A stretch of 64,000 bases of DNA from UBA4742 sp963773335 (GCA_963773335.1 CAVZAT010000006.1:496001-560000), one strand, 5' to 3'; positions 8,737-18,124 are shown, numbered from the stretch's first letter. The notes: generated by a model not told the origin, from the sequence alone. Made by a program: numbers and translations.

Positions 8737-9498
8737 TCAGGTCGGCTCGACGAAGCGCAGGGGGATCCAGCGGACCAGGCGTTCGCGCAGCTCGTGCTCG
8801 TAGTGGTGGAACAGGTGCCCGGTGCCCCGGAGCAGGACCAGTTCGCCGGTGCCGGCGATCATGCGCACCATCTGACTGCAGCTGGCCGGCAGGATCTCGT
8901 CCTGGTCGCCGTGGACCAGAAGGAGGGGAGTGTCGCCCAGCAGCTCGGCCTGCTCGCACCCGGCGGACTGGGTGGCCAGGGTGACCACGCCGGCGGCATG
9001 GCTGGCCAGGGTCACCGCCGCGTTGATGGCCACCGCGCCCCCGAAGCTGTGTCCCACGGTGACGAAGCGGTTGGCGCCGGCGCGAGCGGCCAGCTCGGCC
9101 GCGGCCACGGTGTCGATCAGGCAGGCGTCGAGGTCGTTGGGTCGCCGGTAGCCGACACGGATGGTGCCGATCCCGATCTGGGCGAACACCACACCCAGGT
9201 CGTGGTAGAGCCCCTCGGCCGGTCCGAGCAGGCCTCCCAGGGCCCCGCCGCACAGCAGGACGACATCGTGCGCCTCACGGGGACCGTGCCATAGAAGCGT
9301 GAGCAGGCCCCGGGCGCTGAACATCTCGACGTGGTCGAAGCCCTCGAACACGCTCTTGGACTGGACGGCCAGCACCCCCAGGGAGTCGAGCGGGGTGGTG
9401 GCTTCGGGCTCGTCGCGGTCCGACGACAGGTCGGTGAGCGGCGGGTGCGAGGAGCCCGGCTGTCCACGGGCGTCGGGGCCGGATTGGGAATCGGTCAA
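8737..9498 (-). CDS. Alpha/beta hydrolase
   Basis: The 253-residue product has the nucleophile elbow GHSFGG, an acid in VHGDQDEILP and a C-terminal His in RGTGH, which together make a full catalytic triad. LLCGGALGG near residue 80 may form the oxyanion loop. The TTG at 9498 is chosen because GGAAGGA lies just upstream; the first ~45 residues are polar and probably disordered. The C-terminal acid and histidine spacing resembles dienelactone-hydrolase or thioesterase-like proteins. The substrate cannot be inferred. It is divergent from tRNA-Cys. Confidence 0.8.
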   Translation of the reverse strand: MTDSQSGPDARGQPGSSHPPLTDLSSDRDEPEATTPLDSLGVLAVQSKSVFEGFDHVEMFSARGLLTLLWHGPREAHDVVLLCGGALGGLLGPAEGLYHDLGVVFAQIGIGTIRVGYRRPNDLDACLIDTVAAAELAARAGANRFVTVGHSFGGAVAINAAVTLASHAAGVVTLATQSAGCEQAELLGDTPLLLVHGDQDEILPASCSQMVRMIAGTGELVLLRGTGHLFHHYEHELRERLVRWIPLRFVEPT

Positions 9499-9654
9499 CG
9501 AGGTTCCTTCCCGGGTTGTCCGGCCGGGGGCGAGCCGGGTGGAGAGATGATGCCGCGTCAGCGTGCAAGACGCCCTCCCGGGTCGCCCTGAGGCCATCTG
9601 GCACCAAGTGGTGCGGGGGGTCGCGGCAGGTGGGCACTATGGTGGGCCGCTCAC

Positions 9655-9729
9655 GGCGGCGTGGCCGAGTGGCTTAGGCAAGGGCCTGCAAAGCCCTGTA
9701 CGCCGGTTCGATTCCGGCCGCCGCCTCCA
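9655..9729 (+). tRNA. tRNA-Cys (GCA)
   Basis: The cloverleaf is complete. The acceptor GGCGGCG pairs with CGCCGCC, the anticodon loop is CTGCAAA with GCA, and the T-arm GCCGG-TTCGATT-CCGGC is perfect. The discriminator is T, followed by an encoded CCA at 9727-9729. Confidence 0.95.
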
Positions 9730-9820
9730 AGGTCGGGGCAGGTCAGGACGGTGTCGATCGCTTCGACACCGCCGGACCGCGCGCTCGATGGGCGATCGCC
9801 CACCGAGTAGTACTGGGGCG

Positions 9821-10525
9821 ATGGCGCCGCCCAACCGCGATCCGATGTGGCCTCGGCCGCCGCAGGTGTCGGCGCAGCTGGAGCCGGGTGACGGTCTCGA
9901 CCTGGACGAGGACGCGGCGTGGACCGAGCTGGCGGTCTCGGGTGACTTCGGTGGCGCCCGCGCCGCCGACGTCGCCATCGTCGGGTCCCAACTGATCTCC
10001 GTGGCGTTGACCGGGGCCATCCTCGATCGGCTGCACGTGAGCGATTGCGTGGTGATCGACGCCGAGTGGTCCGGCGTGATCGCAGACGAGTGCGAGCTGA
10101 CCCGCGTCGAGTTCCGGGGCTGTCGGATGTCGGGGCTGGTGGTCAGCCGGGCCCGGCTGCGAGACATCCGCTTCGTCGACTGCCGTCTCGACGGGGCCAG
10201 CCTGCGCATGGCCCGGGGTACGCGGGTCGCCTTCGAGGGCTGCGACCTGCGGGGCGCCGACTGCTACGAGCTGGCCCTCCAGGAGGCTCGGTTCGAGCGA
10301 TGTGATCTCACCGGGGTCGATGTCTCGGGGGCCCAGCTGGCCGGTGTCCGTCTGACCGGCTCCACCCTGGACGAGGTGCGGGGGGCCCGGCACCTGGCCG
10401 GTGCGGTGATCGACTGGTCGCAGGTGGTGGCCGTGGGACTCAGCCTGATGGCCGCCCTCGACATCACCGTCGACGACTCGACCGACGGCTCGACCGATGG
10501 TTCTGAGGATGCCGCCGGCTCCTGA
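9821..10525 (+). CDS. Pentapeptide-repeat protein
   Basis: The 234-residue protein contains, from about residue 45 to 195, repeated five-residue units with a central Leu/Phe and a preceding small residue (for example CELTRVEFRGCRMSG, CDLRGADC and CDLTGVDVSG). These form a right-handed quadrilateral beta-helix. Some pentapeptide proteins mimic DNA and protect gyrase; most have no known role. The tail is acidic and carries a DSTDGSTDGSED repeat. The ATG at 9821 follows the tRNA-Cys by 91 bp, and the tail is encoded by a short near-repeat in the DNA. No signal peptide is visible, so it is probably cytosolic. Confidence 0.8.
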   Translation: MAPPNRDPMWPRPPQVSAQLEPGDGLDLDEDAAWTELAVSGDFGGARAADVAIVGSQLISVALTGAILDRLHVSDCVVIDAEWSGVIADECELTRVEFRGCRMSGLVVSRARLRDIRFVDCRLDGASLRMARGTRVAFEGCDLRGADCYELALQEARFERCDLTGVDVSGAQLAGVRLTGSTLDEVRGARHLAGAVIDWSQVVAVGLSLMAALDITVDDSTDGSTDGSEDAAGS

Positions 10526-10579
10526 GCTGGTCCACCATGCCCTGGTGCCGCCAGACCCGGTGGGCAGCAGTTGCTGCGG

Positions 10580-10948
10580 TCAGTCCAGGTGGTCGGCGGA
10601 GGTGAAGCTGATGGCCGCCGCGGTCGAGGCGATCACGATGGTGGGCAGCGCCCGTCGCAGACCGATCCGGCGGATGGCCACGAGGGTGGCGGCGGCGTCC
10701 ACCAGGTCGCCGAGACCGCCGGCGATGGCCCAGCCCCGCACGGGCGTGCCGGCGGACAGGGCCTGCATGGTGCCGATACCGATGGCCAGATCGCGGGCGG
10801 CCAGGCCGCGGATGGCGGCCCTGGCCGCCCGATCGGAGGTCACCGGGCCCAGCCAGCGGCCGCCGGCCCGACCGGGGGAGAGGATCAGGGTGCCGCCCAA
10901 CAGGACGCGTCCGGCGGCCAGCATGCGCACCACTTGGCGGTGATCCAT
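10580..10948 (-). CDS. Small membrane protein of unknown function
   Basis: The 122-residue protein has about three to four moderately hydrophobic segments (around residues 8-25, 45-65, 72-92 and 95-112). The DRAARAAIRGLAARDLAIGIGTM stretch resembles the DUF4267-type family of small actinobacterial membrane proteins. No catalytic residues are apparent. It converges with the pentapeptide gene and lies just before tRNA-Val. Function unknown. Confidence 0.6.
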   Translation of the reverse strand: MDHRQVVRMLAAGRVLLGGTLILSPGRAGGRWLGPVTSDRAARAAIRGLAARDLAIGIGTMQALSAGTPVRGWAIAGGLGDLVDAAATLVAIRRIGLRRALPTIVIASTAAAISFTSADHLD

Positions 10949-11073
10949 GCGCCGAGTCTGGCACGGCGTGGCCCCGCTTCCGGTCGGGCCGCCGCCACGC
11001 TCGGGGTCGGCTGCTGTCGACCAGGATCCGATTCGCCCGACGCGTCGTCGCTGGTAGGGTGATCGCCCGCAGC

Positions 11074-11147
11074 GGACCGTTAGCTCAGTTGGTTAGAGCA
11101 CCTGCATGACGCGCAGGGGGTCAGGGGTTCGAATCCCTTACGGTCCA
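11074..11147 (+). tRNA. tRNA-Val (GAC)
   Basis: The acceptor GGACCGT pairs with ACGGTCC. The D-arm TAGCTCAGTTGGTTAGAGC is standard. The anticodon stem CCTGC/GCAGG encloses ATGACGC with anticodon GAC. The T-arm CAGGGG/CCCTT is acceptable. The genomic 3' end reads ACCC, so CCA is not encoded. Confidence 0.95.
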
Positions 11148-11275
11148 CCCGTTGTCAGATTCACAACCCTGCGGCTTGAGCGGTCGCGCTCCACTGCGGG
11201 CCCGACGACGTGATGCCACCCGTCGTCTCATCGTCTCGACCGTTCGGCGATGCAGGGACCCGTAGGCTCGAACGC

Positions 11276-13180
11276 ATGACCATGGCAACCGATCCGAAGC
11301 CCGCGAGCCCCGCGACCGCTGCCGCGAACCGCCGCGTCGCGGAACAGCTCGATTTCACCGACACTGCCGACTTCGAGCGCGTCAACCGGGGGATGCTCGC
11401 TCGCCTCGACCCTCCTGTCATCCGGGGACAGGGCGGCTCAGTGGTGTGGGACCTCGCCAGCTTCGAGTTCATCGAGGGCGATGCGCCACCCTCGGTGAAC
11501 CCCAGCCTGTGGCGTCAGGCGAAGCTCAACCTGGCCCACGGTCTGTTCGAGGTGGTACCCGGGATCTACCAGGTACGCGGCTACGACATCTCGAACATCA
11601 CCTTCATCCGCAGCGATGGCGGTTGGATCGTCGTCGACCCGCTCACTGTCGCCGAGACCGCACGGGCAGCACGGGGACTCGTCGACGAGCAGTTCGGCGA
11701 GCTGCCCATCGTTGCGGTCATCTACACCCACAGCCATGGCGATCACTACGGGGGAATCCGTGGCATCGTCAACGACGATGAAGTGGCCTCGGGTGAGGTC
11801 TGCATCATCGCCCCGGAGGGATTTCTCGAGGCGGCGGTCAGCGAGAACGTGACCGCCGGGCCGGCGATGAATCGGCGGGGCTTGTACATGTTCGGCGTCC
11901 TGCTGCCGACTGGCCCGCTGGGTCAGGTGGACGCCGGGCTCGGCAAGACCATCCCGGTCCTCGGTGAGCGCGGGCTGATCGCCCCGACCCAGGTGGTCAG
12001 CGAGTCCGGCACCGTGCTCACCGTCGATGGTGTACCGATCGAGTTCCAGCTCACCCCGGGCACCGAGGCCCCGGCAGAGATGAACTTCTACTTCCCGTCG
12101 TACCGGGCGCTCTGTCTCGCCGAGAACTGCAACGCCACACTGCACAACGTGTACACGCCGCGCGGCGCCCAGATCCGCGACGCCCTCGGATGGAGCAGCT
12201 ACGTCGACGAGGCCATGGAGTTGTTCCTCGAGCGCAGCGACGTCGCCTTTGCGAGCCATCACTGGCCCCGCTGGGGTCATGACGACATCACTCGTCACAT
12301 GGGCGGTCAGCGCGATATCTACCGCTACCTCCATGACGAGACGATGCGCCTCGCGAACCACGGTCACACACCAATCGAGATCGCGGAGATGATCGAGGTG
12401 CCCAACGCCATCACCGACGAGTGGTTCAACCGCGATTACTACGGAACCGTCAATCACAACGTGAAGGCGGTCTACCAGCGCTATCTCGGCTGGTTCGACG
12501 GCAACCCCGCACACCTCCACGAACTACCGCCCACCGACGCGGCAACACGCTTCGTCAGCTACATGGGCGGTGCCGACGCCGTCCTGGCGCGGGCGCGGGA
12601 CGACTTCGAGCGTGGCGAGTACCGTTGGGTCGCGCAGGTGGTGAACCACCTGGTCTTCGCCGACCCAGCCAACCAGGCCGCCCGCGACCTCCAGGCCGAC
12701 GCCCTCGAGCAACTCGGCTACCAGGCAGAATCCGGGCCGTGGCGGGCGTTCTACCTGACTGGCGCACAGGAGCTGAGAAACGGTTCGCCACACCTGCCCG
12801 GACTACGCGGTTCGGTGAGCGTCGACGTCATGCGCGCCATGACGCCCGCAATGGTGCTCGATGACTGCGCGGTGAAGCTCAACGGTCCGCTCGCCGCCCA
12901 GCACCCGTGCTCGTTCACCGTCGAGTTCACCGACCGCGGGGAGGGACACCAGGTGATCGTCTCCAACGGTGTGCTGCGACACCGACCGTCGCTCGAGCGA
13001 AGCGCCACGACCGTGTCGGCAACGGTCGAGACGGTCATCAGACTCACCAGCGACCTCGTCGAGATCGGCGGTTCGATAGCGGCGGGGGATGTGCACGTCA
13101 CCGGGCCGTTGGACCCGTTCACCACCTTCCTGTCGCTGCTCGACCAGTTCGGCATCTTCTTCTCGATCATCGAGCCCTGA
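11276..13180 (+). CDS. Alkyl sulfatase / metallo-beta-lactamase-fold hydrolase (SdsA1-like)
   Basis: The ~634-residue protein has the three parts of class III alkylsulfatases. First is a metallo-beta-lactamase domain with THSHGDHYGG, AENCNATLHN and FASHHWPRWGHD as metal ligands. A helical dimerisation domain follows (about residues 380-510), and an SCP2-like C-terminal domain (about 520-634) with FTVEFTD and ALDPFTTF-like segments completes it. SdsA1 hydrolyses primary alkyl sulfates such as SDS to alcohol and sulfate. Here no signal peptide is evident, so a cytosolic location is likely. ATG 11276 is used; ATG 11282 is an alternative. Codon choice seems slightly less GC-rich than the neighbours, which may hint at transfer. 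Confidence 0.88.
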   Translation: MTMATDPKPASPATAAANRRVAEQLDFTDTADFERVNRGMLARLDPPVIRGQGGSVVWDLASFEFIEGDAPPSVNPSLWRQAKLNLAHGLFEVVPGIYQVRGYDISNITFIRSDGGWIVVDPLTVAETARAARGLVDEQFGELPIVAVIYTHSHGDHYGGIRGIVNDDEVASGEVCIIAPEGFLEAAVSENVTAGPAMNRRGLYMFGVLLPTGPLGQVDAGLGKTIPVLGERGLIAPTQVVSESGTVLTVDGVPIEFQLTPGTEAPAEMNFYFPSYRALCLAENCNATLHNVYTPRGAQIRDALGWSSYVDEAMELFLERSDVAFASHHWPRWGHDDITRHMGGQRDIYRYLHDETMRLANHGHTPIEIAEMIEVPNAITDEWFNRDYYGTVNHNVKAVYQRYLGWFDGNPAHLHELPPTDAATRFVSYMGGADAVLARARDDFERGEYRWVAQVVNHLVFADPANQAARDLQADALEQLGYQAESGPWRAFYLTGAQELRNGSPHLPGLRGSVSVDVMRAMTPAMVLDDCAVKLNGPLAAQHPCSFTVEFTDRGEGHQVIVSNGVLRHRPSLERSATTVSATVETVIRLTSDLVEIGGSIAAGDVHVTGPLDPFTTFLSLLDQFGIFFSIIEP

Positions 13181-13344
13181 GCCATCCGGTGTCGGTGAGG
13201 CGTCGTGGCCCGGGGTTCGACAGCCGTCCCCAAGGTCCACTCCCCCTCCTGATGGTCCGGACGTGGTGGGCCAGCGGCGGGTCGGGCTCTCGGGCGACTG
13301 CGGACGGTTTGGGCCATAGTTGAGGTCCCGCGGGGAGGTGGCCG

Positions 13345-14481
13345 ATGGGCGTCATCATCGATTCCGATCAGCATCTGTACGAAGGCCGGACGATGTGGGC
13401 CGACCACATCGAGCCGGCCCTGCGCCACGAGGCCCTGCAGATCCGAGACGACGATCTGGGCTATCCCTGGCTCATCTGGCGTGACCAGCGCCTCGACGTG
13501 GCCGATGTGCAGGTGCCGGGCGACACGGCTCGGCTGGGTCGTCAACGTGAGCGCCGCCGCCAGGGTCTGGCGCCTGAGTACGACTACGACGAGAGCCTGC
13601 CCGTTTCCCATTGGGATCCCGCCGCCCGGACCGAGCAGCTCGGCGCCCTGGGCGTGGACGAATCGGTGGTGTTCCCCAACTTCGGTCTGCTGTGGGAGCG
13701 CCGGCTCTCGTCGTCGCTGCCGGCCCTGACCGCCAACATGGCCGCCTGGAATCGCTGGTGCGCCGCGGTGGTGAGCGACAGCCGCGGTCGGCTGCACCCG
13801 GTGGCCCACCTGAGCCTGCGCGATCCGGGGTGGCTGGAGCAGCAGCTGGCCGCGCTGTCTGACGCCGGGGTTCGCCTGGGCATGATCGCCCCCGCCGCGG
13901 TGGATGGTCGGCCGCTGTCTGATCCCGACCACGACCGGCTGTGGGCGGCGTTCGTCGAGTACGGCATCACCCCGGTGTTCCACGTGGCCGACCAGCCCCG
14001 CGTGCTCGACGAGGCGTTCTACACCGATCCCGATGACAGCTTCGTGCCCGTGCTGGAGTCGGTGTTCCTCTGGGTCCCCCCGGCCGTGGCGGTCACCGAT
14101 CTCATCGTCAACGGCGTGCTGGCCCGCCACCCGCGCCTGCGCATCGGCATCGTCGAGCTCTCGTCGATCTGGGTGCCCCAGTACCTGCTGATGCTGGACG
14201 GCGGCTGGGACTTCACCGGCCAGCTCAACGGCGGGCCACCGGTGCCCCTCGAGCTGCGCCCGAGCGAGTACTTCAGCCGTCAGGTGCGCGTCTCGTCGTT
14301 CTCCTACGAGCAGCCCGGCCGGCTGACGGCCCGCTCGGGCGACCTCTACATGTGCTGCAGCGACTACCCGCATTCGGAGGGGACGGGCACGCCGATCGAG
14401 GACTACCAGCGGTCCGGGTGCGTGCCCGAAGCCGCGCCCGGCCTGTTCCACGACAACGTCGCCGAGCTGCTCGCCCCCTAG
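13345..14481 (+). CDS. Amidohydrolase-2 family metal-dependent hydrolase
   Basis: The 378-residue TIM-barrel protein starts with DSDQHLYE, where the Asp-x-His metal motif is near the N-terminus as in PF04909 decarboxylases and hydrolases. The barrel end carries CCSDYPHSEG with the conserved Asp-x-x-His. Such proteins include ACMSD-like and resorcylate decarboxylases and lactonases. Actinobacterial genomes hold many uncharacterised members, often in degradation islands. The gene is on the same strand as the upstream alkyl sulfatase, with a 164-bp gap holding no visible signal, so they may be separate units. Substrate unknown. Confidence 0.85.
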   Translation: MGVIIDSDQHLYEGRTMWADHIEPALRHEALQIRDDDLGYPWLIWRDQRLDVADVQVPGDTARLGRQRERRRQGLAPEYDYDESLPVSHWDPAARTEQLGALGVDESVVFPNFGLLWERRLSSSLPALTANMAAWNRWCAAVVSDSRGRLHPVAHLSLRDPGWLEQQLAALSDAGVRLGMIAPAAVDGRPLSDPDHDRLWAAFVEYGITPVFHVADQPRVLDEAFYTDPDDSFVPVLESVFLWVPPAVAVTDLIVNGVLARHPRLRIGIVELSSIWVPQYLLMLDGGWDFTGQLNGGPPVPLELRPSEYFSRQVRVSSFSYEQPGRLTARSGDLYMCCSDYPHSEGTGTPIEDYQRSGCVPEAAPGLFHDNVAELLAP

Positions 14482-14521
14482 CGGGAGGCCGCCGGGGCCG
14501 CCGTCGGGGGTCGGCCGGCAG

Positions 14522-15130
14522 TCAGGCGGGCGACCGCCGGGCCCGGACGAGGCAGTCGAGCGCAGGTCGCTCGGCCCCGGCCACGGCTCGTTCGACGGTC
14601 TCGGCGCGCTCGACGGTGACGTCGATGCCGGCCGTCTCGAGGTCGGCCAGGACCTCCGCCGGGGTGTAGAGCACGGCGGGGTCCGGGGGCCCGCCGGTGC
14701 CGTCGGTGAGGTTGCGGCTGTCGTGGGCCACGACGAGGAGGGTGCCCCCTGGGGCCAGGGCCCGGCCCGCGACGGCCATGGCCTGGCCGCGCTGGTCGGC
14801 GGGGAGCTGCAGGTAGAACACGGCGACGAGGTCGTAGCCGTCGCGTCCGGGCTCCCAGGTGGTGGCGTCCGCGCAGACCCAGTCGACCTCTACGCCGCGG
14901 TCGGTGGCCAGGCGGCGGCCCTTGTCGAGCCCGACGTCGGAGAAGTCGACCCCGGTCGCCGCCCAGCCCTGCTCGGCCAGCCAGACGGCGTTGCGGCCCT
15001 CGCCGCACGCCAGGTCCAGGGCCCGACCGGGGCCCAGGCCCGCGGTCTCGGCCACGAGGAAGACGTTCGGATCGGCCTTCCACACGTACTCGGCGGTGCG
15101 ATACCGGTCGTTCCAGTCCGGTGCATCCAT
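14522..15130 (-). CDS. Class I SAM-dependent methyltransferase (TehB-like)
   Basis: The 202-residue protein has SAM motif I (ALDLACGEGRNAVWLA) at about 38-52. The acidic end of strand 2 follows in GVDFSDVGL, then the strand 4 motif (YDLVAVFYLQLP) and post-motif LAPGGTLLVV. The WNDRYRT start and spacing fit the small TehB/thiopurine-like group, which may methylate a metalloid or small thiol. It is probably co-transcribed with the next methyltransferase upstream (15206-16282), with a 75-bp gap. No partner indicates the substrate. Confidence 0.85.
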   Translation of the reverse strand: MDAPDWNDRYRTAEYVWKADPNVFLVAETAGLGPGRALDLACGEGRNAVWLAEQGWAATGVDFSDVGLDKGRRLATDRGVEVDWVCADATTWEPGRDGYDLVAVFYLQLPADQRGQAMAVAGRALAPGGTLLVVAHDSRNLTDGTGGPPDPAVLYTPAEVLADLETAGIDVTVERAETVERAVAGAERPALDCLVRARRSPA

Positions 15131-15205
15131 CGGGCCTCCCCGGGGTCCGGTCCGGCGGTCACCAGGCGGTGTTGCCGAACTGTGGTGGTCGGTACGGCGG
15201 CCCGG

Positions 15206-16282
15206 TCAGGGGCGAATCTCGTAGTAGAGGTTGGCCGGCTCGTCGAAGTCGAGCACGCGGAACCGGCTGAAGCCAGCGGCGGCGGTCAGCTCCGCCAGCA
15301 GCCCGGGGTGCAGCCCGAGGGTGCCCAGGCCAGCCCCGCCGGGCTCGGACAGCGCGGATGACATGCAGCTCGAGATGGAGAACCCGTACATCATCGCGGC
15401 CATGGGGTTCTTGAGGTTCTCCCGGGGTTCGTCCGCGCACCGGATGTCCTTCACCAGCCAGGTGCCGTCCGGGTCGATCGACCGGCGGATGGCCGCCATC
15501 GTCGCCCCGGGATCGGTCATGTCGTGCAGGCAGTCGAAGGTGAGGACGAGATCGAAGGTGGGCTCGGCGGGCAGCGCGTCGGCGCCGGCCAGGTGCAGCT
15601 CGATGTTGTCGAGTCCGGCTTCGGTCACCAGCTGGCTGGCCCGCTCGATGGCATGTCGGGATATGTCATAGCCACAGAAGCGCGAACCGGGGAACTGCTC
15701 GGCCATGGCCGTCAGGGCCACGCCGGCGCCGCAGCCGACGTCGGCAACCGTGGCCCCCACCTGGAGCTTGCCCACCACGTCGTCGAGCGCGGGCAGGATC
15801 GTCGGGACCAGTGCCAGTCGGGTCCACGGCCCGAGCATGCGCTCGGTCCGGTGCGCCCCGGCCGGTCCCTGTCGGTCATAGGGCATGCCGAGGCCGGACG
15901 TGAACGCCGCGGTCAGGTCGTCCACGAACTCGGCGGTGGGCAGCGACCCGAAGGCGCCAGCTGCGAAGAACAGGCTGTCGTCCTCGTCGGCCAGCACGGC
16001 GGCCGCGGTAGGGGTGAGCTCGAACCGGCCGTCGTCGTGCCACTCCAGCAAGCCCGCCGCGCCCTGGCCCCGCAACCACTCGCGCAGCCACCGTTCGTGC
16101 AGGCCCGTGCGGTCCGCCAGCTCCTGCGAGCTGAGCGGGCCCGCATCCCGCATCGCCCGGTACAGGCCCAGGCGGTCGCCGAGGTGGATCAGCAGCGAGA
16201 CCATCTCACCTTGCTTGTACGTCCACACCTGGTAGGCGAAGAGCCCGATCTCGTCCGCGGTGGGTTCGGTGGGCTCGGTCAT
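15206..16282 (-). CDS. Methyltransferase with N-terminal winged helix (Rv2258c-like)
   Basis: The 358-residue protein has an N-terminal helical and winged-helix region (LSSQELADRTGLHERWLREWL, about 50-80) used for dimerisation and substrate binding in O-methyltransferase-like enzymes. A Rossmann SAM domain follows, with motif I VADVGCGAGVAL (about 185). FDLVLTFDCLHDM and the DPDGTWLVKDI segment follow. This plan matches the mycobacterial Rv2258c/UbiE-like group, whose substrate is uncertain. The ATG at 16282 is preceded by an overlapping small frame. On the minus strand it follows an esterase gene, suggesting one operon 17533-14522. Confidence 0.85.
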   Translation of the reverse strand: MTEPTEPTADEIGLFAYQVWTYKQGEMVSLLIHLGDRLGLYRAMRDAGPLSSQELADRTGLHERWLREWLRGQGAAGLLEWHDDGRFELTPTAAAVLADEDDSLFFAAGAFGSLPTAEFVDDLTAAFTSGLGMPYDRQGPAGAHRTERMLGPWTRLALVPTILPALDDVVGKLQVGATVADVGCGAGVALTAMAEQFPGSRFCGYDISRHAIERASQLVTEAGLDNIELHLAGADALPAEPTFDLVLTFDCLHDMTDPGATMAAIRRSIDPDGTWLVKDIRCADEPRENLKNPMAAMMYGFSISSCMSSALSEPGGAGLGTLGLHPGLLAELTAAAGFSRFRVLDFDEPANLYYEIRP

Positions 16283-16491
16283 GGCGAGGGTCTTTCGAAC
16301 AGCAGGCGGATCACGGCGTCGGCGTGCGTGTCGACGGTCTCGGGCGCAAGCGAGTCGAATCCTGCCAGCCGGCGGCACTCGGGCGCCAGCCCGAAGGTGG
16401 GGGCCGCCCGGGTGACGAGGCACGGGAGGAATGGGCCGCGGGTCGACGGGGGCAGTCGGCGCCCGGGTGTCCTAGTGTCGAACCTCGTCAA
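16279..16491 (-). CDS. Possible small protein overlapping the methyltransferase start
   Basis: A 70-codon frame fills the gap between the esterase and the methyltransferase. Its stop overlaps the methyltransferase ATG by 4 nt (ATGA), the coupling used elsewhere in this window. The C-terminal part (ETVDTHADAVIRLLFERP) looks protein-like, but I recognise no family. It may be a real small gene, the remnant of a regulator, or chance. Confidence 0.25.
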   Translation of the reverse strand: MTRFDTRTPGRRLPPSTRGPFLPCLVTRAAPTFGLAPECRRLAGFDSLAPETVDTHADAVIRLLFERPSP

Positions 16492-17533
16492 AGCCCGCCT
16501 CGGCGGGGCGGCCGCGGCGGGCCAGGATCCATTGGAAGTAGCCGAGCAGGATGCCGGTGGCGTCGAGGCCGGTGGCCAGCCGACCGATCAGACGGGGCGG
16601 CAGGTACTGGGGCCCACCGGGCCAGGTGTGGCCACCGCCCTCGATGCGGTGCAACACGATGGGCACGCCGGCCGGTCCCATCCAGGTGAGTCGCACCACC
16701 CCGAGATCACCGGCCGGTTGGCTCAGCCGCTCCAGCAGCGGCCGTGGATCGCACCCGGCGATCCGGGCCCAATCGGCGGCCAGTGCCTCGGCGCCCATGC
16801 ACACACCCCGACTCCCCAGATCCGAGCCACCATCCCCGCCGTCCCGGGAGGTGCGCCGGCCGGCCCGGCGCCTCGCCCCGAAGGTCGGGCTGGCGACCGC
16901 ACCGCCGCGGTAGGGGATCAGCGGATCGGCGTCGCCGCTGAACATCATCACCGGCATGGGCCCAGGCGACGCCGGCGAGTTGGTCGGCGCGCCCACCCCA
17001 GAGGTGCCCGCGACCAGTCCGATGCCCGCTACGCGGTCGGGCGCCACGCGGGCCAGGTGATCGCTCATGAACGCCCCGTTGGAGATGCCGCACACGAACA
17101 CGGCCCTCGGGTCGGTCACCCCGCGGCGCGACAATCGGTCGATCAGCTCGACCAGGAAACTGGCGTCGTCCACCTCCGCCCGTCGAGCCAACCCGACGCC
17201 GGTGCGGCCATCGTTCCACCCTCGGTGCAACCCGTTGGGGAACACCGTGGTGAAACCGGCCTGGGCGCCGCGCCGGGCGAGATCGGTCAGGCGCACCATC
17301 CCGGGGGCCTGCCCGCCGCCACCGTGCAGGGCGATGACGGTGGGACGGGGTTGACCAGCTGACCCGCTCACCAGGAAGGTCCGCTCCTGGCTGTCGACGT
17401 CCATCGAAAGCAGGGCCAGCCCATCGGCGGCCTGCCGCGCCGCCATGCGGGCGGGGCGTCGCCTTGGGCGACTGGCCGCCGTGCTCGGCGTGGGGTTGCT
17501 GGGCCGCGGTGTCGGGCTCGACTCCCGGTTCAT
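16472..17533 (-). CDS. PHB-depolymerase-family esterase (LpqC-like)
   Basis: The 353-residue alpha/beta hydrolase has the lipase box GISNGAF, an acid in FSGDADPLIPY and a C-terminal histidine in GGGHTWPGG. The ALHGGGG oxyanion segment is present. These features match the poly(3-hydroxybutyrate) depolymerase/feruloyl esterase (LpqC) family, usually exported. The N-terminus here is Arg/Pro/Ser-rich (TPRPSNPTPSTAASRPRRRP) without a clean signal peptide, although an AARQAADGLALLS segment follows. True substrates of LpqC homologues are unsettled. It heads the minus-strand cluster with the two methyltransferases. Confidence 0.82.
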   Translation of the reverse strand: MNRESSPTPRPSNPTPSTAASRPRRRPARMAARQAADGLALLSMDVDSQERTFLVSGSAGQPRPTVIALHGGGGQAPGMVRLTDLARRGAQAGFTTVFPNGLHRGWNDGRTGVGLARRAEVDDASFLVELIDRLSRRGVTDPRAVFVCGISNGAFMSDHLARVAPDRVAGIGLVAGTSGVGAPTNSPASPGPMPVMMFSGDADPLIPYRGGAVASPTFGARRRAGRRTSRDGGDGGSDLGSRGVCMGAEALAADWARIAGCDPRPLLERLSQPAGDLGVVRLTWMGPAGVPIVLHRIEGGGHTWPGGPQYLPPRLIGRLATGLDATGILLGYFQWILARRGRPAEAGFDEVRH

Positions 17534-17653
17534 GGCGATCTCCGATCCTCGAGATCCACGGATGACTGGCGCGGTGGAGGTGGACCGCGACCTGCCGGCG
17601 GTGGCTACCCCATCAGCTTGTCCGCCAGATGTGAGGAATCCGCGAAGACCGGG

Positions 17654-18091
17654 TCAGGACTCGTCGATCTTGAGGCCCGGCCATTCGGCGCGGAACTCCT
17701 CGGCCATGGCCGCGTATGGGCCACCCTCGCCCTCGAGTGCGGTCAGGAAGGCCGTGATCAGGGCCCGGTAGAACTCCTCGCCCTCGGGCGGTGAGATCGG
17801 GTACCCGCGCTGCTCGGCCACGTCGGCCAGGTGGGCGGCGATCAGGAACCAGGTCCCGCCCAACGAGGTGATCTGGTCGGTGGGGACCTCTGCCTCCCAT
17901 TCGAACACCGCGCTGGTGGCGGCGGCGCGCTCCCAGGCGTCGAGGTAGGTCTCGAACAACTCGGCCACCTCGGGCGTCAAGGGCACGCCGAGCTCGCTGG
18001 GTCGTACCAGGGATCCGCTGACGACGGTGCGGGCGTATGCGATCCACAGAGTGACCCCGGCAGACGACAACGGCCCGACCTGTACGCGCAC
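17654..18091 (-). CDS. Conserved hypothetical protein
   Basis: The 145-residue product, from a GTG start, is predicted soluble, acidic and largely helical (PEVAELFETYLDAWERAAA). A segment FEWEAEVPTDQITSLGGTW separates two helical halves, the second reading YRALITAFLTALEG. No catalytic motif or signal peptide is visible, and I do not recognise the family. It lies 33 bp downstream of the kinase-like gene on the same strand, so co-transcription with it is likely. Confidence 0.55.
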   Translation of the reverse strand: MRVQVGPLSSAGVTLWIAYARTVVSGSLVRPSELGVPLTPEVAELFETYLDAWERAAATSAVFEWEAEVPTDQITSLGGTWFLIAAHLADVAEQRGYPISPPEGEEFYRALITAFLTALEGEGGPYAAMAEEFRAEWPGLKIDES

Positions 18092-18124
18092 GGCCGCAGG
18101 GTAGACCGCGACGCGCTCGGCTGG

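Noticed and set aside
11276..13180. Beta-lactamase
   Set aside because: The metal motif is shared, but the three-domain layout and length match alkyl sulfatases.
12751..14451. 566-codon minus-strand open frame
   Set aside because: Antisense of the alkyl sulfatase end and the amidohydrolase, both of which have intact catalytic motifs.
15524..17362. 612-codon plus-strand open frame
   Set aside because: Antisense of the methyltransferase and esterase genes; no recognisable protein features.
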